This document shows positions 49,114 to 60,536 of a stretch of DNA of 64,000 bases, one piece after another; within the stretch, counting starts at the first letter, position 1, and every line of letters starts with the position of its first letter. A program made the translations under genes and the position numbers. Under the pieces are notes generated by a model. That model searched no databases, had not been told where the DNA came from, and saw only the letters and a program-made list of their open reading frames with translations. The stretch is from DATCBF01 sp964401995 (GTDB lineage: Bacteria; Actinomycetota; Thermoleophilia; Solirubrobacterales; 70-9), in assembly GCA_964401995.1 (NCBI GenBank), contig CAYOAP010000010.1, positions 52,540-116,539 on the forward strand, given 5' to 3'.

Positions 49114-49117
<4 letters not shown>
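48290..49117 (-). CDS. pyrK: Dihydroorotate dehydrogenase electron-transfer subunit
   Basis: FAD and [2Fe-2S] protein that links PyrD to NAD. 275 residues: FAD-binding barrel (PRALSVAEAG), NAD domain (AILVGGGIGIAPLALL, VVYSCGPPPML) and a C-terminal cluster motif CGYGACFGC followed by a distant Cys (IRLCIDGPV). It overlaps carB (ATGA) and pyrD. Confidence 0.94.
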
Positions 49118-52216
<3,099 letters not shown>

Positions 52217-52224
<8 letters not shown>

Positions 52225-53332
52225 TGGTCAGCTCCAGGAAGGCGTCGAAGAGGTGGCGGGCGTCGTGCGGGCCGGGGCCGGCCTCGGGGTGGTACTGGAC
52301 CGTGGCGCCGGGCACGTCCTTGAGGACCAGGCCCTCGACCGTGCGGTCGTAGAGGTTGAGGTGGGAGAGCTCGGCGACGCCGAAGTCGGTTTCCCAGCGG
52401 ACCGGCTCGTCGCCCTCGATCCGCGCCTCCCCGCCCGGTCCGCCGACCGCGAAGCCGTGGTTCTGGGAAGTGATGTCGATCTGCCCCGTCGCCAGGTCTT
52501 TGACCGGGTGGTTGGCGCCGCGGTGGCCGAAGGGAAGCTTGTAGGTCTCGAGGCCGACCGCCCTGCACAAGAGCTGGTGGCCGAGGCAGATGCCGACGAC
52601 GGGCTTCTTGCCGACCAGGCCGCGGACGGTGTCGACGACGTAGTCGAGCGCGGCCGGGTCGCCGGGGCCGTTGGCGAGGAAGACGAGGTCGGGATCCTCC
52701 GCCAGCACGTCCTCGCTTGAGGTCGCGCAGGGGAGCAGGGTCAGCCGGCAGCCCTTCTCGCGGAACTGGCGGACGATGCTCATCTTCACCCCGGTGTCGA
52801 TGCCGACCACGTGCGGGCCGTCGCCGTCGAAGCGGATCGGCGCCTCTGGGGTGACGGTGCGGGCGAAGTCGGCGCCGGCCATCGAGGGCTCAGCTGCGAT
52901 CCGCTCGCGCGCCTCGGACTCGGCGATCTCGGCCGGGAAGATGCCGCCGCGCATCGCGCCGCTGTCGCGGATATGGCGGACCAGGGCCCGGGTGTCGATG
53001 CCGCTGATGCCGGGCGCGCCGCAATCGTCGAGCCAGTCGAGCCAGCCGCCCTCGGCGCTGGCCACGTCCTCACGGTTCTTGGCGTCGCGCATGATCACGC
53101 CGCGGGCGTGGATGCGGTCGGACTCCATCGCCGCCGCGCTGACGCCGTAGTTGCCGATCAGCGGGTAGGTGAAGATGATGATCTGGCCGGCGTAGGAGGG
53201 ATCGGTGACCGCCTCCTGGTAGCCGGTCATCGAGGTGTTGAAGACGACCTCGCCGGTGACCGCCGCGGGGTGGCCGCAGAGGTCGCCGTCGAAGCGGGTG
53301 CCATCCTCGAGCAGGACGTAGGCGCCCGCCAT
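52217..53332 (-). CDS. carA: Carbamoyl-phosphate synthase, small (glutaminase) subunit
   Basis: Supplies ammonia from glutamine to CarB. I chose ATG 53332, which overlaps the pyrC stop (TGATG), giving 371 residues starting MAGAYVLLEDGTRFDGDLCG. The triad is complete: Cys in VGICLGHQLLC, and His-Glu in VQYHPEAGPGPHD. FNTSMTGYQEAVTDPSYAGQ is the N-terminal signature. Confidence 0.97.
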
Positions 53333-54657
53333 CAGCTCGCCACTCCGAGGGTGAAGCTGCGCAGCCGGTAGGCGATCTGGCCGCCGGCGACCGTCATCAG
53401 CACCCGGCCGGTCAGCTCGCGGCCGGCGCACCAGGAGTTGAGCGAGCGGCTCTCGTAGCCGTCCTCGCCCACCTTCCACTTAGCCCCGAGGTCGCAGAGG
53501 GCGACGTTCGCCTCGCTGCCGGGGGCCAGGGTCGGGCGCTCGAAGCCGAACGGCGCCGCGCCGCCGGCCAGCCGCTCGATCACGAGGCCGAGGTCGAGGA
53601 TCCCAGGCAGGACGAGGTCGGTGTGGACGGCGGCGAAGGCCGTCTCCAGCCCGGTCACGCCCATCGCCGCCTGCTCGAAGGGGACTTCCTTTTCCTCCGC
53701 CACGTGGGGAGCGTGGTCGGTGGCGATGCAGTCGATCGTGCCGTCGCGCAGGCCCTCGATCAACGCCTGGCGGTCACTCTCCGCCCGCAACGGCGGGTTC
53801 ATCTTGAAGCGCTGGGGGTCGAGGCTGCGGACCTCCTCGTCGGTGAGGCTGAGGTGGTGCGGGGTCGCCTCGCAGGTGATCTGCACGCCCGCCGCCTTGG
53901 CCGCCCGCACGGCCTCGACCGACTCGGCGGCGGAGAGGTGCTGGACGTGGATCTGGCCACCCTCGTAACCAGCCAGGGCCGCGTCGCGGGCGATCATTGT
54001 CGACTCCGAGACCGAGGGGATGCCAGCCAGGCCGAGCACGGCGGAGACCGGTCCCTCGTGCATGACGCCCTTGCCGGAGAGCGCCGGGTCCTCCTCGTGC
54101 AGGGCGATGACGCCGCCGCACATCCGCTGGTACTGCAGCGCCAGCTGCAGGATGCGGGCGCTGCGGATCGGCAGGCCGTCGTCGGTGAAGCCGGCCGCGC
54201 CGGCGGCGCGCAGCTCGCTCATCTCGGTCAGCTCCTCGCCCGCCATCCCTTTGGTCACCGTGGCGAGGAAGCCGACCGGGACCGAAGCCTGGGAGCGGGC
54301 CTGGTCGCGCAAAGCTTCGATGTCGGCCGCGGTCGAGACCGGCGGGGCGGTGTTGGCCATCGCCAGCACCCCGCAGAAGCCACCGGCGGCGGCGGCGCGG
54401 GTGCCGGTCTCGATGTCCTCTTTGTGCTCGTGGCCGGGGGTGCGGAGGTGGACGTGGGGATCGAAGAAGGCGGGAAAGGCGTGCAGGCCCTCGGCCTCGA
54501 CGACCTCGCAGCCGTCCGCCGACGCCGAGCCGGGCGCGGCCAGCTCGGCGATCTTGCCGTCGCGGATGACAACGTCGTGGGCGCCGTCGATGCCGGCGGC
54601 CGGGTCGAGCACGCTCGCCCCGCGCAGGATCAGGTCCGCGCTCTCCCCGGAGCGCAT
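53332..54657 (-). CDS. pyrC: Dihydroorotase
   Basis: Cyclises carbamoyl aspartate to dihydroorotate. Amidohydrolase of 441 residues with the metal HxH in DPHVHLRTPGHEHKEDIETG (about residue 60), later His residues (CEATPHHLSLTDEE) and the Asp in IATDHAPH. I chose ATG 54657 because GAGAGG precedes it by eight bases; GTG 54681, overlapping the pyrB stop as GTGA, would add eight residues. It is a class I (bacterial PyrC/AllB-like) enzyme. Confidence 0.94.
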   Translation of the reverse strand: MRSGESADLILRGASVLDPAAGIDGAHDVVIRDGKIAELAAPGSASADGCEVVEAEGLHAFPAFFDPHVHLRTPGHEHKEDIETGTRAAAAGGFCGVLAMANTAPPVSTAADIEALRDQARSQASVPVGFLATVTKGMAGEELTEMSELRAAGAAGFTDDGLPIRSARILQLALQYQRMCGGVIALHEEDPALSGKGVMHEGPVSAVLGLAGIPSVSESTMIARDAALAGYEGGQIHVQHLSAAESVEAVRAAKAAGVQITCEATPHHLSLTDEEVRSLDPQRFKMNPPLRAESDRQALIEGLRDGTIDCIATDHAPHVAEEKEVPFEQAAMGVTGLETAFAAVHTDLVLPGILDLGLVIERLAGGAAPFGFERPTLAPGSEANVALCDLGAKWKVGEDGYESRSLNSWCAGRELTGRVLMTVAGGQIAYRLRSFTLGVAS

Positions 54658-54677
54658 GTCCAAGGCCTCTCCCAGGC

Positions 54678-55640
54678 TCACGCGGGCTGCCCTATCGGTG
54701 TTGGCCGCTCGGCCCCGTCGCCGTCCGCGGCGGGCGCCGGGCGCTCGCCGCCGGCGAGCAGCTCGTAGAGGATCGCCATCCGCACGACCAGGCCGGAGGC
54801 GACCTGCTCGGCGATCAGCGACTGCGGCGAGTCGATCACCTCGCCGGAGAGCTCGACCCCGCGGTTGACCGGGCCGGGGTGCATCAGCAGCTGCCGCGGG
54901 CCAAGCCGGCGCGAGTCGATCTGGAAGTTCATCGCGTACTCGCGGATCGAGGGCACGAAGCTCTCGCTCATCCGCTCGCTCTGCATCCGCAGCGCGTAGA
55001 CGACGTCGGCCTCGCCGAGGTCGTCGAGCGAGTGGGAGACGCCGCAGCCGAGCTGCTCGATCCCGCGCGGGATCAGGGTCGGCGGGCCGCAGACGGTGAC
55101 CTCCGCCCCCATCTCCTGGAAGGCGATCAGGTTGGAACGGGCGACGCGGCTGTGGAGGACATCGCCGACGATCCAGATCTTCTTCCCCTCCAGCGACTCC
55201 AGCCGCCGCCGCAGGGTGAAGACGTCGAGCAGCGCCTGGCTCGGGTGTTCGTGCTTGCCGTCGCCGGCGTTGACGACGGCCGCCTCGGTCCAACCGGAGA
55301 CGAGCTGGGCGGCGCCAGCGTAGGGGTGGCGGATCACGATCACGGCTGGGTCGTAGGCGGAGAGCGTCGCCACCGTGTCCTTCAGCGACTCGCCCTTGTC
55401 GACCGAGGAGCCGGCCGCCTTGACCGAGATCAGGTCGGCCGAGAGCCGTTTCGCCGCCAGCTCGAAGGAGGAGCTGGTCCGCGTGCTCGACTCGTAGAAG
55501 AGGGTGACGACGGTGCGGCCGCGCAGGGTCGGCACCTTCTTGATGTCGCGGCGGCCGACCTCGGCGAAGCTCTCGGCGCGGTCGAGGATCGCCTCGATCT
55601 CGGGCCGCGAGAGCTGCTCGATCGCCAGCAGGTGCCTCAT
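54678..55640 (-). CDS. pyrB: Aspartate carbamoyltransferase catalytic subunit
   Basis: Joins carbamoyl phosphate and aspartate. 320 residues. Carbamoyl-phosphate loop FYESSTRTSSSFELAAKRL at about residue 50, VIRHPYAGAAQ, and the aspartate-side HPGPVNRGVEL motif are all present. No pyrI is seen. It overlaps pyrR (ATGA) and precedes pyrC. Confidence 0.97.
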   Translation of the reverse strand: MRHLLAIEQLSRPEIEAILDRAESFAEVGRRDIKKVPTLRGRTVVTLFYESSTRTSSSFELAAKRLSADLISVKAAGSSVDKGESLKDTVATLSAYDPAVIVIRHPYAGAAQLVSGWTEAAVVNAGDGKHEHPSQALLDVFTLRRRLESLEGKKIWIVGDVLHSRVARSNLIAFQEMGAEVTVCGPPTLIPRGIEQLGCGVSHSLDDLGEADVVYALRMQSERMSESFVPSIREYAMNFQIDSRRLGPRQLLMHPGPVNRGVELSGEVIDSPQSLIAEQVASGLVVRMAILYELLAGGERPAPAADGDGAERPTPIGQPA

Positions 55641-56197
55641 GCCGTCGCCTCGGCGGGCTGGACCTCGGAGATCGTCACCTGGTCGACCCCGTCGCTCTCC
55701 TCGAGCCGGACGTTGACCCGCTGCGATTGCGAGGTCGGCAGGTTCTTGCCGACGTAGTCGGGCCGGATCGGCAGCTCGCGGTGACCGCGGTCACAGAGCA
55801 CGGCGAGCTGCACGCGCTCGGGGCGGCCGTAGTCAAAGAGCGCCTCGATCGCGGCGCGCACGGTGCGGCCGGTGAAGAGGACGTCGTCGACCAGGATCAC
55901 TGTGCGCCCGGCGAGGTCGAAGTCGATGTGGGAGGCGTGGACGACCGGCTGGGACTCGGGGGCCTTGGCGCCGACGTCGTCTCGGTAGAAGGAGATGTCG
56001 ATGTCGCCGATCGGCACCTCGGCGCCGGTCAGCTCGCCGACGAGGACGTGGAGGCGGCGGGCGAGGAGGGCGCCGCGAGTGTGGATCCCGATCAGGGCCA
56101 AGCCTTCGGGGCCCGGATTCTTCTCGGCAATCTCGTGTGCGATCCGCCGCAGCGTTCGCTGAAGATCCTCGTGCTCAAGCACGACCTTCTCGCTCAC
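55637..56197 (-). CDS. pyrR: Pyrimidine operon regulator PyrR / uracil phosphoribosyltransferase
   Basis: UMP-sensing RNA-binding protein that controls pyr genes and has UPRTase activity. I chose GTG 56197 because AAGGAG lies four bases upstream; the frame from 56218 adds residues that include the hairpin. 186 residues. The PRPP loop VILVDDVLFTGRTVRAAIEA (about residue 103), LIGIHTRGA and the LCDRGHRELPIRPDYVGKNLP segment are diagnostic. It heads the seven-gene pyr operon. Confidence 0.95.
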   Translation of the reverse strand: MSEKVVLEHEDLQRTLRRIAHEIAEKNPGPEGLALIGIHTRGALLARRLHVLVGELTGAEVPIGDIDISFYRDDVGAKAPESQPVVHASHIDFDLAGRTVILVDDVLFTGRTVRAAIEALFDYGRPERVQLAVLCDRGHRELPIRPDYVGKNLPTSQSQRVNVRLEESDGVDQVTISEVQPAEATA

Positions 56198-56201
56198 TTC
56201 G

Positions 56202-56224
56202 CTCCTTACTGGCCTCACGGGGCC
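56202..56224 (-). promoter_or_regulatory. PyrR-binding RNA hairpin abutting the pyrR ribosome-binding site
   Basis: On the minus strand GGCC-CCGTGA-GGCC (56224-56211) forms a 4-base stem with a hexaloop of the form CNGNGA, matching the core CCNGNGAGGY of the known PyrR-binding loop. The AAGGAG ribosome-binding site (56207-56202) begins three bases after the stem. No terminator is visible, so UMP-PyrR would block translation of pyrR and its coupled downstream genes, as described in mycobacteria. A TANNNT-type -10 (TACATT, 56248-56243) lies upstream. Confidence 0.65.
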
Positions 56225-56270
56225 GGGTTAAAGGACGGTGTCAATGTAGCAACGGCGTGCGGACGAGTCG

Positions 56271-57239
56271 CTATTGGGCTGCGTCCGGCTCGTTTCTCTC
56301 CCTGGCGCCATTCGGGACGAGCTTGGGCTCTCCGCGCTCTGGGAAGGGAAGCTCGATCAGGTCGAAGTCTTTGGGAGCGATCGTGGGCTTGAAGACCTCT
56401 TCGGCCTCTTTCTTGACCTCGCCGACGTGGTAGCGGGATGAGATGTGAACCAGTGCCAGGAGCTTGACTTCGGCCTCTCGGGCTACCGCTGCCGCCTGAC
56501 CGACCGTGGAGTGGGCGGTCTCCGCGGCGCGCTGGGCTTCCTCCTCGGCGAAGCTGGCGTCGTGGATCAGCAGCTCGGCGCCCTCCGCTGCTTCTACCGT
56601 CGCCTTGCAGGGGGCGGTGTCGCCCGTGATGACGACGGTGCGGCCGGCGCGGGACTCGCCCATCACGTCGTCGGGCCGGACCGGGCCATCTGAGCCCTGG
56701 ACCTCCTCCCCACGCTGCAGAGCCGCAAAGGCAGGGCCTTCCGGGACGCCAAGCCTCTTCGCCACGTCGGGATCGAAGCGGCCGGGACGGTCGTCCTCCG
56801 CCAGGGCGTAGCCGTAGGCGCGGGTGCGGTGCTCGACCGGGAACGAGCGCACCTCGTAGTCATCGTGGTGAATCGACTGGTTGGGCTCCAACTCGTAGAG
56901 GTCGAGCTCGTAGCCGGTGCGTCCGACTATCGGCTGCAGGGTCTTGAAGAGGTCGTAGAGGCCGGGCGGGCCGTAGATCGTCAGCGGCTCGGCGCGGTCG
57001 AGCAGGTCATAGGTCTTGAGCAGGCCGGGAAGGCCGAGCACATGGTCGGCGTGGAAGTGGGTGAGGTAGATCTCGTCGAGCTGGACGAGGCCGACCGAGC
57101 GCTGCATCTGGCGCTGCGTGCCTTCGCCGCAGTCGAACATCAAGCGGTTCCCCCCGCGCGGGATCAGCACGCTGGCGGTAGCGCGCCGCGCCGAGGGCAC
57201 CGAGCCGCCGGTGCCGAGGAAGATGACCGAGAGGTCCAT
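56271..57239 (-). CDS. rnz: Ribonuclease Z
   Basis: tRNA 3'-end processing endonuclease, zinc MBL fold. I chose ATG 57239, giving 322 residues starting MDLSVIFLGTGGSVPSARR. The zinc motif is LTHFHADHVLGLPGLL (about residue 62), with the exosite region after it and ITGDTAPC, IHDASFAEEE and AHST for the remaining metal ligands. It directly precedes the pyr operon, and the pyrR promoter region lies in the 46-base gap before the pyrR hairpin. Confidence 0.93.
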   Translation of the reverse strand: MDLSVIFLGTGGSVPSARRATASVLIPRGGNRLMFDCGEGTQRQMQRSVGLVQLDEIYLTHFHADHVLGLPGLLKTYDLLDRAEPLTIYGPPGLYDLFKTLQPIVGRTGYELDLYELEPNQSIHHDDYEVRSFPVEHRTRAYGYALAEDDRPGRFDPDVAKRLGVPEGPAFAALQRGEEVQGSDGPVRPDDVMGESRAGRTVVITGDTAPCKATVEAAEGAELLIHDASFAEEEAQRAAETAHSTVGQAAAVAREAEVKLLALVHISSRYHVGEVKKEAEEVFKPTIAPKDFDLIELPFPERGEPKLVPNGARERNEPDAAQ

Positions 57240-57250
57240 GGGCCGCGAGC

Positions 57251-57724
57251 CTACGCGACAGTTGCGAGCGGGCGTTCCGACGCAGGCGGAGCGCCAGTCG
57301 CGAGCCTTCTCAGCCCCTCCGCCGTCCAACGGTCGATCTCAAACTCGGCTGCAAATCGAATGCCTCGCCGCTGATTGTTGCGCGTCGGCTCCAAACGCAG
57401 GCGGCCTTCGAATGCGGCGACACCGTCAATCGGGACCAGATACACCGTCTGTCTGGGCGGGAAATAGACGGCGAAGATGTCCGCGAGGCCGAGATAGGAC
57501 TGCGGACCTCGACCGTGATCAGTTGAGCGGCAGTTGAAGATCAGGCACCCTCGGCTCGGCCAGGCTGTCTTGCATTGAACGCGAAGGAACTCGCGGCCGG
57601 CCAGATCGACAACCAAGTCGTAGGGCTGGCCCTCGCCAAAGGGAATCAGAACCTCGTAATTTCGGCGCACGAGGGCGCTTAGAACGACGGCCTCTGTTTC
57701 GTTTCCCCTGTTCGAACTCGACAT
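57251..57724 (-). CDS. PD-(D/E)XK endonuclease-like protein (PDDEXK_5 type) behind an SOS-like box
   Basis: A 157-residue protein. GNETEAVVLSALVRRNYEVL (catalytic-core Glu), the Asp of YDLVVDLAG and the QCK of FLRVQCKTAWP fit the E-x(n)-D-x(n)-(E/Q)xK pattern of the group I intron-endonuclease-like PD-(D/E)XK family. The N-terminal half matches that family well; the C-terminal part (RFAAEFEIDRWTAEGLRRL) is less familiar. A near-ideal LexA box lies 28-41 bases upstream, and TAAGGT six bases before the ATG may be a -10 for a leaderless message. It lies between rnz and a tRNA gene. DNA target unknown. Confidence 0.75.
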   Translation of the reverse strand: MSSSNRGNETEAVVLSALVRRNYEVLIPFGEGQPYDLVVDLAGREFLRVQCKTAWPSRGCLIFNCRSTDHGRGPQSYLGLADIFAVYFPPRQTVYLVPIDGVAAFEGRLRLEPTRNNQRRGIRFAAEFEIDRWTAEGLRRLATGAPPASERPLATVA

Positions 57725-57751
57725 GGCGCAACCTTATGTCTGCACTCGGAC

Positions 57752-57765
57752 AGAACATATGTTCG
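57752..57765. promoter_or_regulatory. Candidate LexA (SOS) box for the PD-(D/E)XK nuclease gene
   Basis: AGAACATATGTTCG contains the perfect 12-base palindrome GAACATATGTTC (57753-57764), which is the core of the optimal Gram-positive LexA box CGAACATATGTTCG. It lies in the -35 region of the minus-strand nuclease gene. The stretch is AT-rich relative to its surroundings. Identification is by consensus match. Confidence 0.7.
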
Positions 57766-57807
57766 TATCAGCCTTCGAGATGTCTACGGACTAAGCTGCT
57801 GGGCCGA

Positions 57808-57881
57808 GCGCCCGTAGCTCAGCTGGATAGAGCGCGCCCCTCCGGAGGGCGAGGCCGCAGGTTCGAATCCTGCCGGGCGCG
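57808..57881 (+). tRNA. tRNA-Arg, anticodon CCG
   Basis: A full cloverleaf can be drawn: acceptor GCGCCCG (57808-57814) with CGGGCGC (57874-57880), D stem GCTC/GAGC, anticodon stem CGCCC/GGGCG with loop CTCCGGA (anticodon CCG at 57842-57844, reading CGG), T stem GCAGG/CCTGC with TTCGAAT loop, discriminator G. CCA is not encoded. It lies between two minus-strand genes. Confidence 0.95.
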
Positions 57882-57892
57882 TTAGTTGCGAC

Positions 57893-58909
57893 TCAGGAGC
57901 GGTGGCTGTCGCGGAAGGCGGCGACCGTTTCCCGCAAGGTCTGGCGCGCGTCATGTTCTGGGCACCATCCCAGGTCCTGCCGGGCGCGGGTGCTGTCCAT
58001 CAGAACCGGCCGCCGCAGCGCCTCGATCCAGGACGCCTCGTCCGGCATCAGCGGCAGCCGGGCGACGAGCTCCGCCGTGGCGCCGACGGCCTGCTTGGGC
58101 GCTGGGACCGCGTGCCAGCCGAGCTCGTGGGCGAGGTCGGTGATCGTCACGGCGCCGTCGCCGGCGAGGTTGTAGATGCCTGGCTCTCCTTTGCCGAGGA
58201 CCGCGGCGCAGAGCGCGGCGGCGACATCGTCGTGGTGGACCAGCTGGAAGGGGACGCCGGGATCGGGCAGGACCGGCCGCAGCAGCGGCAGCCGGCGCAA
58301 GATCGACCGCGCCGGAGAAGGAAGGTGGCTGCTGAAGCCGCTCATCGGCACCGAGTCGACCAGCAGCGGCGCCTGCGGCCCGGCGACGATGCAGGGCCGG
58401 AAGACGTAGGCCCTGGTTTTTGAGCCGGCAAACGCCGCCGCCAGCTCCGCCTCGACCTCGGCCTTCTGGGCCGAGTAGGGATGGCGCTCGGCCCCAGCCG
58501 CCTCGACGTCCTCGGTCAGCAGGGCCGGCAGACTCTGGTCGAACCCGTAGGCCGCGACCGACGAGGTGTAGACGAGGCGTTTGGCCTTGGCCGCGACCGC
58601 CGCCTCGAAGACATTGCGCGATCCGGCCAGGTTGATCTCGCGGCTCTCGCCCTGGCCAGCGACGATCACGAAGGCGAGATGGACGACGGCGTCGGCCCCG
58701 ATCACCAGGTGGTCGATCGCCTCGCGGTCGAGGACGTCTCCCTGGCGGTACTCGACCTTCTCCCAACCGTGCTCGGCCGGGTCGAAGGGCCGCCGCGCCA
58801 TGCCGATGATCCGCCCCACTCGCTTGCTCTGCTCCAGGGCGGCGATGAACGGCTTGCCGATCTCCCCGGTGGGGCCGGTCACGGCGACGGTCAGGGGTTT
58901 GGCTGCCAT
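57893..58909 (-). CDS. NAD-dependent epimerase/dehydratase (extended SDR)
   Basis: 338 residues from ATG 58909. Nucleotide-binding VTGPTGEIGKPFIAAL near residue 12 (TGxxGxxG), the YTSSVAAYG serine region and the catalytic HPYSAQKAEVE Tyr/Lys pair (about residues 150-154). The C-terminal part ends TRARQDLGWCPEHDARQTL, a frequent epimerase ending. Substrate unknown. It ends 11 bases from the tRNA-Arg on the opposite strand. Confidence 0.85.
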   Translation of the reverse strand: MAAKPLTVAVTGPTGEIGKPFIAALEQSKRVGRIIGMARRPFDPAEHGWEKVEYRQGDVLDREAIDHLVIGADAVVHLAFVIVAGQGESREINLAGSRNVFEAAVAAKAKRLVYTSSVAAYGFDQSLPALLTEDVEAAGAERHPYSAQKAEVEAELAAAFAGSKTRAYVFRPCIVAGPQAPLLVDSVPMSGFSSHLPSPARSILRRLPLLRPVLPDPGVPFQLVHHDDVAAALCAAVLGKGEPGIYNLAGDGAVTITDLAHELGWHAVPAPKQAVGATAELVARLPLMPDEASWIEALRRPVLMDSTRARQDLGWCPEHDARQTLRETVAAFRDSHRS

Positions 58910-58985
58910 CGCCACAACGGTAGCTGTGCGGGGACGAGGCCGTGGCGAAGGAACGAATCCGGCCCGCCGTCGATACTGTCGCGCT

Positions 58986-59723
58986 GTGGCCGACGGGCAA
59001 CCAGACAAAAGTCTTCCGCGAGGCGCCATTGCGGTGATCGCGATCGGCCTGCTGGCCTGCGTCGCCGCCGCCCTGCTGACCACCGAAAGGGGCGAAGGCT
59101 CGGCCGCCCAGCTCGAATGGGTGGAAAAGACGCCGCTGCCCGACTCGAAGGCCGTAGCCGTGCCGGGCGGCAAGGGCCAGGTCCGCCTCACCGAAGCCGG
59201 CATCCGCGCCTCCGGCACGAACGTCAGCGGCTACGAGCTCTTCCGCAGCGCCGCGATCCTCAAGATCGACGCCGGCTCGCCGGTCGGCAGCGCCCGCATC
59301 CTCTGCTCGATGCGGGCCCCTGGCGGAGCCGAAGTCGCGCAGACCCCGGGCTCGCGCGCCTCCTACCCGCGCTCCAGCGAAGAACTGCTCGAACAGCCGG
59401 TGCCGGAAAACGCGCTGGTCGAGTTCAGCTCGCATGGGACCGACCTCGCCGTCGTCAAATTCGAAGACGCCTTCGCAAGCTTCGGCGAAGAGCCCGGAAT
59501 CAAGGTCGAATGGCCGGATTACAAGGTCGGCTATGAGCAGTGGGAATGGTTCCTGCCGCCGGGGCCGCCGTCGAAGCCGCTCGAACTCGGCTTCGCCTCG
59601 ATCTGGAGGACGACCGCGGTCCCAGCCGTAAAAATCTCCTGCACGCTGAAGACCAGCGCCGGCTCGGCCACCGTGAAGACGGCTGGAGCGCTAGTCAAGA
59701 AGTCCGAACCGATCGCCGAATAG
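58986..59723 (+). CDS. Membrane-anchored extracytoplasmic protein, unknown function
   Basis: 245 residues from GTG 58986. One N-terminal helix (GAIAVIAIGLLACVAAALL) anchors a beta-rich outer domain with two cysteines (RILCSMRAP and VKISCTLKT) that may pair, and a WPDYKVGYEQWEWFLPPGPP aromatic stretch. I do not recognise the family. ATACTG 7-12 bases before the GTG could be a -10 of a leaderless transcript. It is alone between two minus-strand transcription units. Confidence 0.72.
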   Translation: MADGQPDKSLPRGAIAVIAIGLLACVAAALLTTERGEGSAAQLEWVEKTPLPDSKAVAVPGGKGQVRLTEAGIRASGTNVSGYELFRSAAILKIDAGSPVGSARILCSMRAPGGAEVAQTPGSRASYPRSSEELLEQPVPENALVEFSSHGTDLAVVKFEDAFASFGEEPGIKVEWPDYKVGYEQWEWFLPPGPPSKPLELGFASIWRTTAVPAVKISCTLKTSAGSATVKTAGALVKKSEPIAE

Positions 59724-59736
59724 GCGGATCTCCGCC

Positions 59737-60531
59737 CTACGGGGCGACCAGCAGCTCCGGCCCCTCGATGCCTTTGCCGACTTTGTTGAGCTTCGGATTG
59801 GCGGGGGCGCTCGCCATCCGCGACGCCGGCAGCGGCGCGCACATCGCCAGCGCGTCCTGGAGATCGAGGTCGGGCCGCAGCCAGGCCGCCTCGGCCTCGG
59901 GGCCGGGCAGGATTGCCGGCATCCGGTTGTGGACCTTGGCGACCAGCTCGTTCGGGGTCGTGGTGACGATCGTGCAGCTATAGAGCCAGCCGTCCTCGAA
60001 GCCGCGATCCCCCTCGTCCTCCCACTCCTTGCGGGTGCAGATCCCGGCGAAGGCAAAGGGCGCGCCGTCGTCGACCGTGAAGCGCCAGGGCTGGCGCGGC
60101 TGCTTCGGATCCTCCGCCACCATCCACTCGTAGAAGCCGTCGGCGACGATCAGGCAGCGGTGGCGGAACTTGCCGACCAGCGGCGCGTAGGCCCGGCTCG
60201 ACTCCAGGTTCTCGGCTTTGGCGTTGATCATCTTGTAGCCGACCTTGAGGTCCTTGGCCCAGCGCGGGACCAGCCCCCAACGCATCAGCCGCGCCTCGCG
60301 CTCGCCCTGCGCCGCCTCCTCCGGGTCGGGCGAGGAGCGCACGGTCAGCACCTCCTGGCTCGGGGCGACGTTGAAGCGGCCGAGGCCCTTGGCGGCTTTC
60401 TCCGCCCGCTCGGCGGTCGGCGGCGGCGCCTCGCCGGCCGCGTTTCGCTCCAGCGCCTTCTCCAGCTCGACCTGGAAGCGGTCGGCGATCGTCTTCGTGT
60501 CCTTGGCCGTGACCGTGAAGCGCCCGCACAT
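59737..60531 (-). CDS. SOS response-associated peptidase, HMCES/YedK family
   Basis: Forms a covalent thiazolidine link with abasic sites in single-stranded DNA and shields them. I chose ATG 60531 so that catalytic Cys is residue 2 (MCGRFTVTA), as the mechanism requires. The Asn of INAKAEN, Glu in FYEWMV and His in VHNRMPAIL are in place. 264 residues. It is last in the thrC-cysO-rfbF-rfbG run, five bases after rfbG; no LexA box is visible nearby. Confidence 0.93.
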   Translation of the reverse strand: MCGRFTVTAKDTKTIADRFQVELEKALERNAAGEAPPPTAERAEKAAKGLGRFNVAPSQEVLTVRSSPDPEEAAQGEREARLMRWGLVPRWAKDLKVGYKMINAKAENLESSRAYAPLVGKFRHRCLIVADGFYEWMVAEDPKQPRQPWRFTVDDGAPFAFAGICTRKEWEDEGDRGFEDGWLYSCTIVTTTPNELVAKVHNRMPAILPGPEAEAAWLRPDLDLQDALAMCAPLPASRMASAPANPKLNKVGKGIEGPELLVAP

Positions 60532-60536
60532 GAGGC

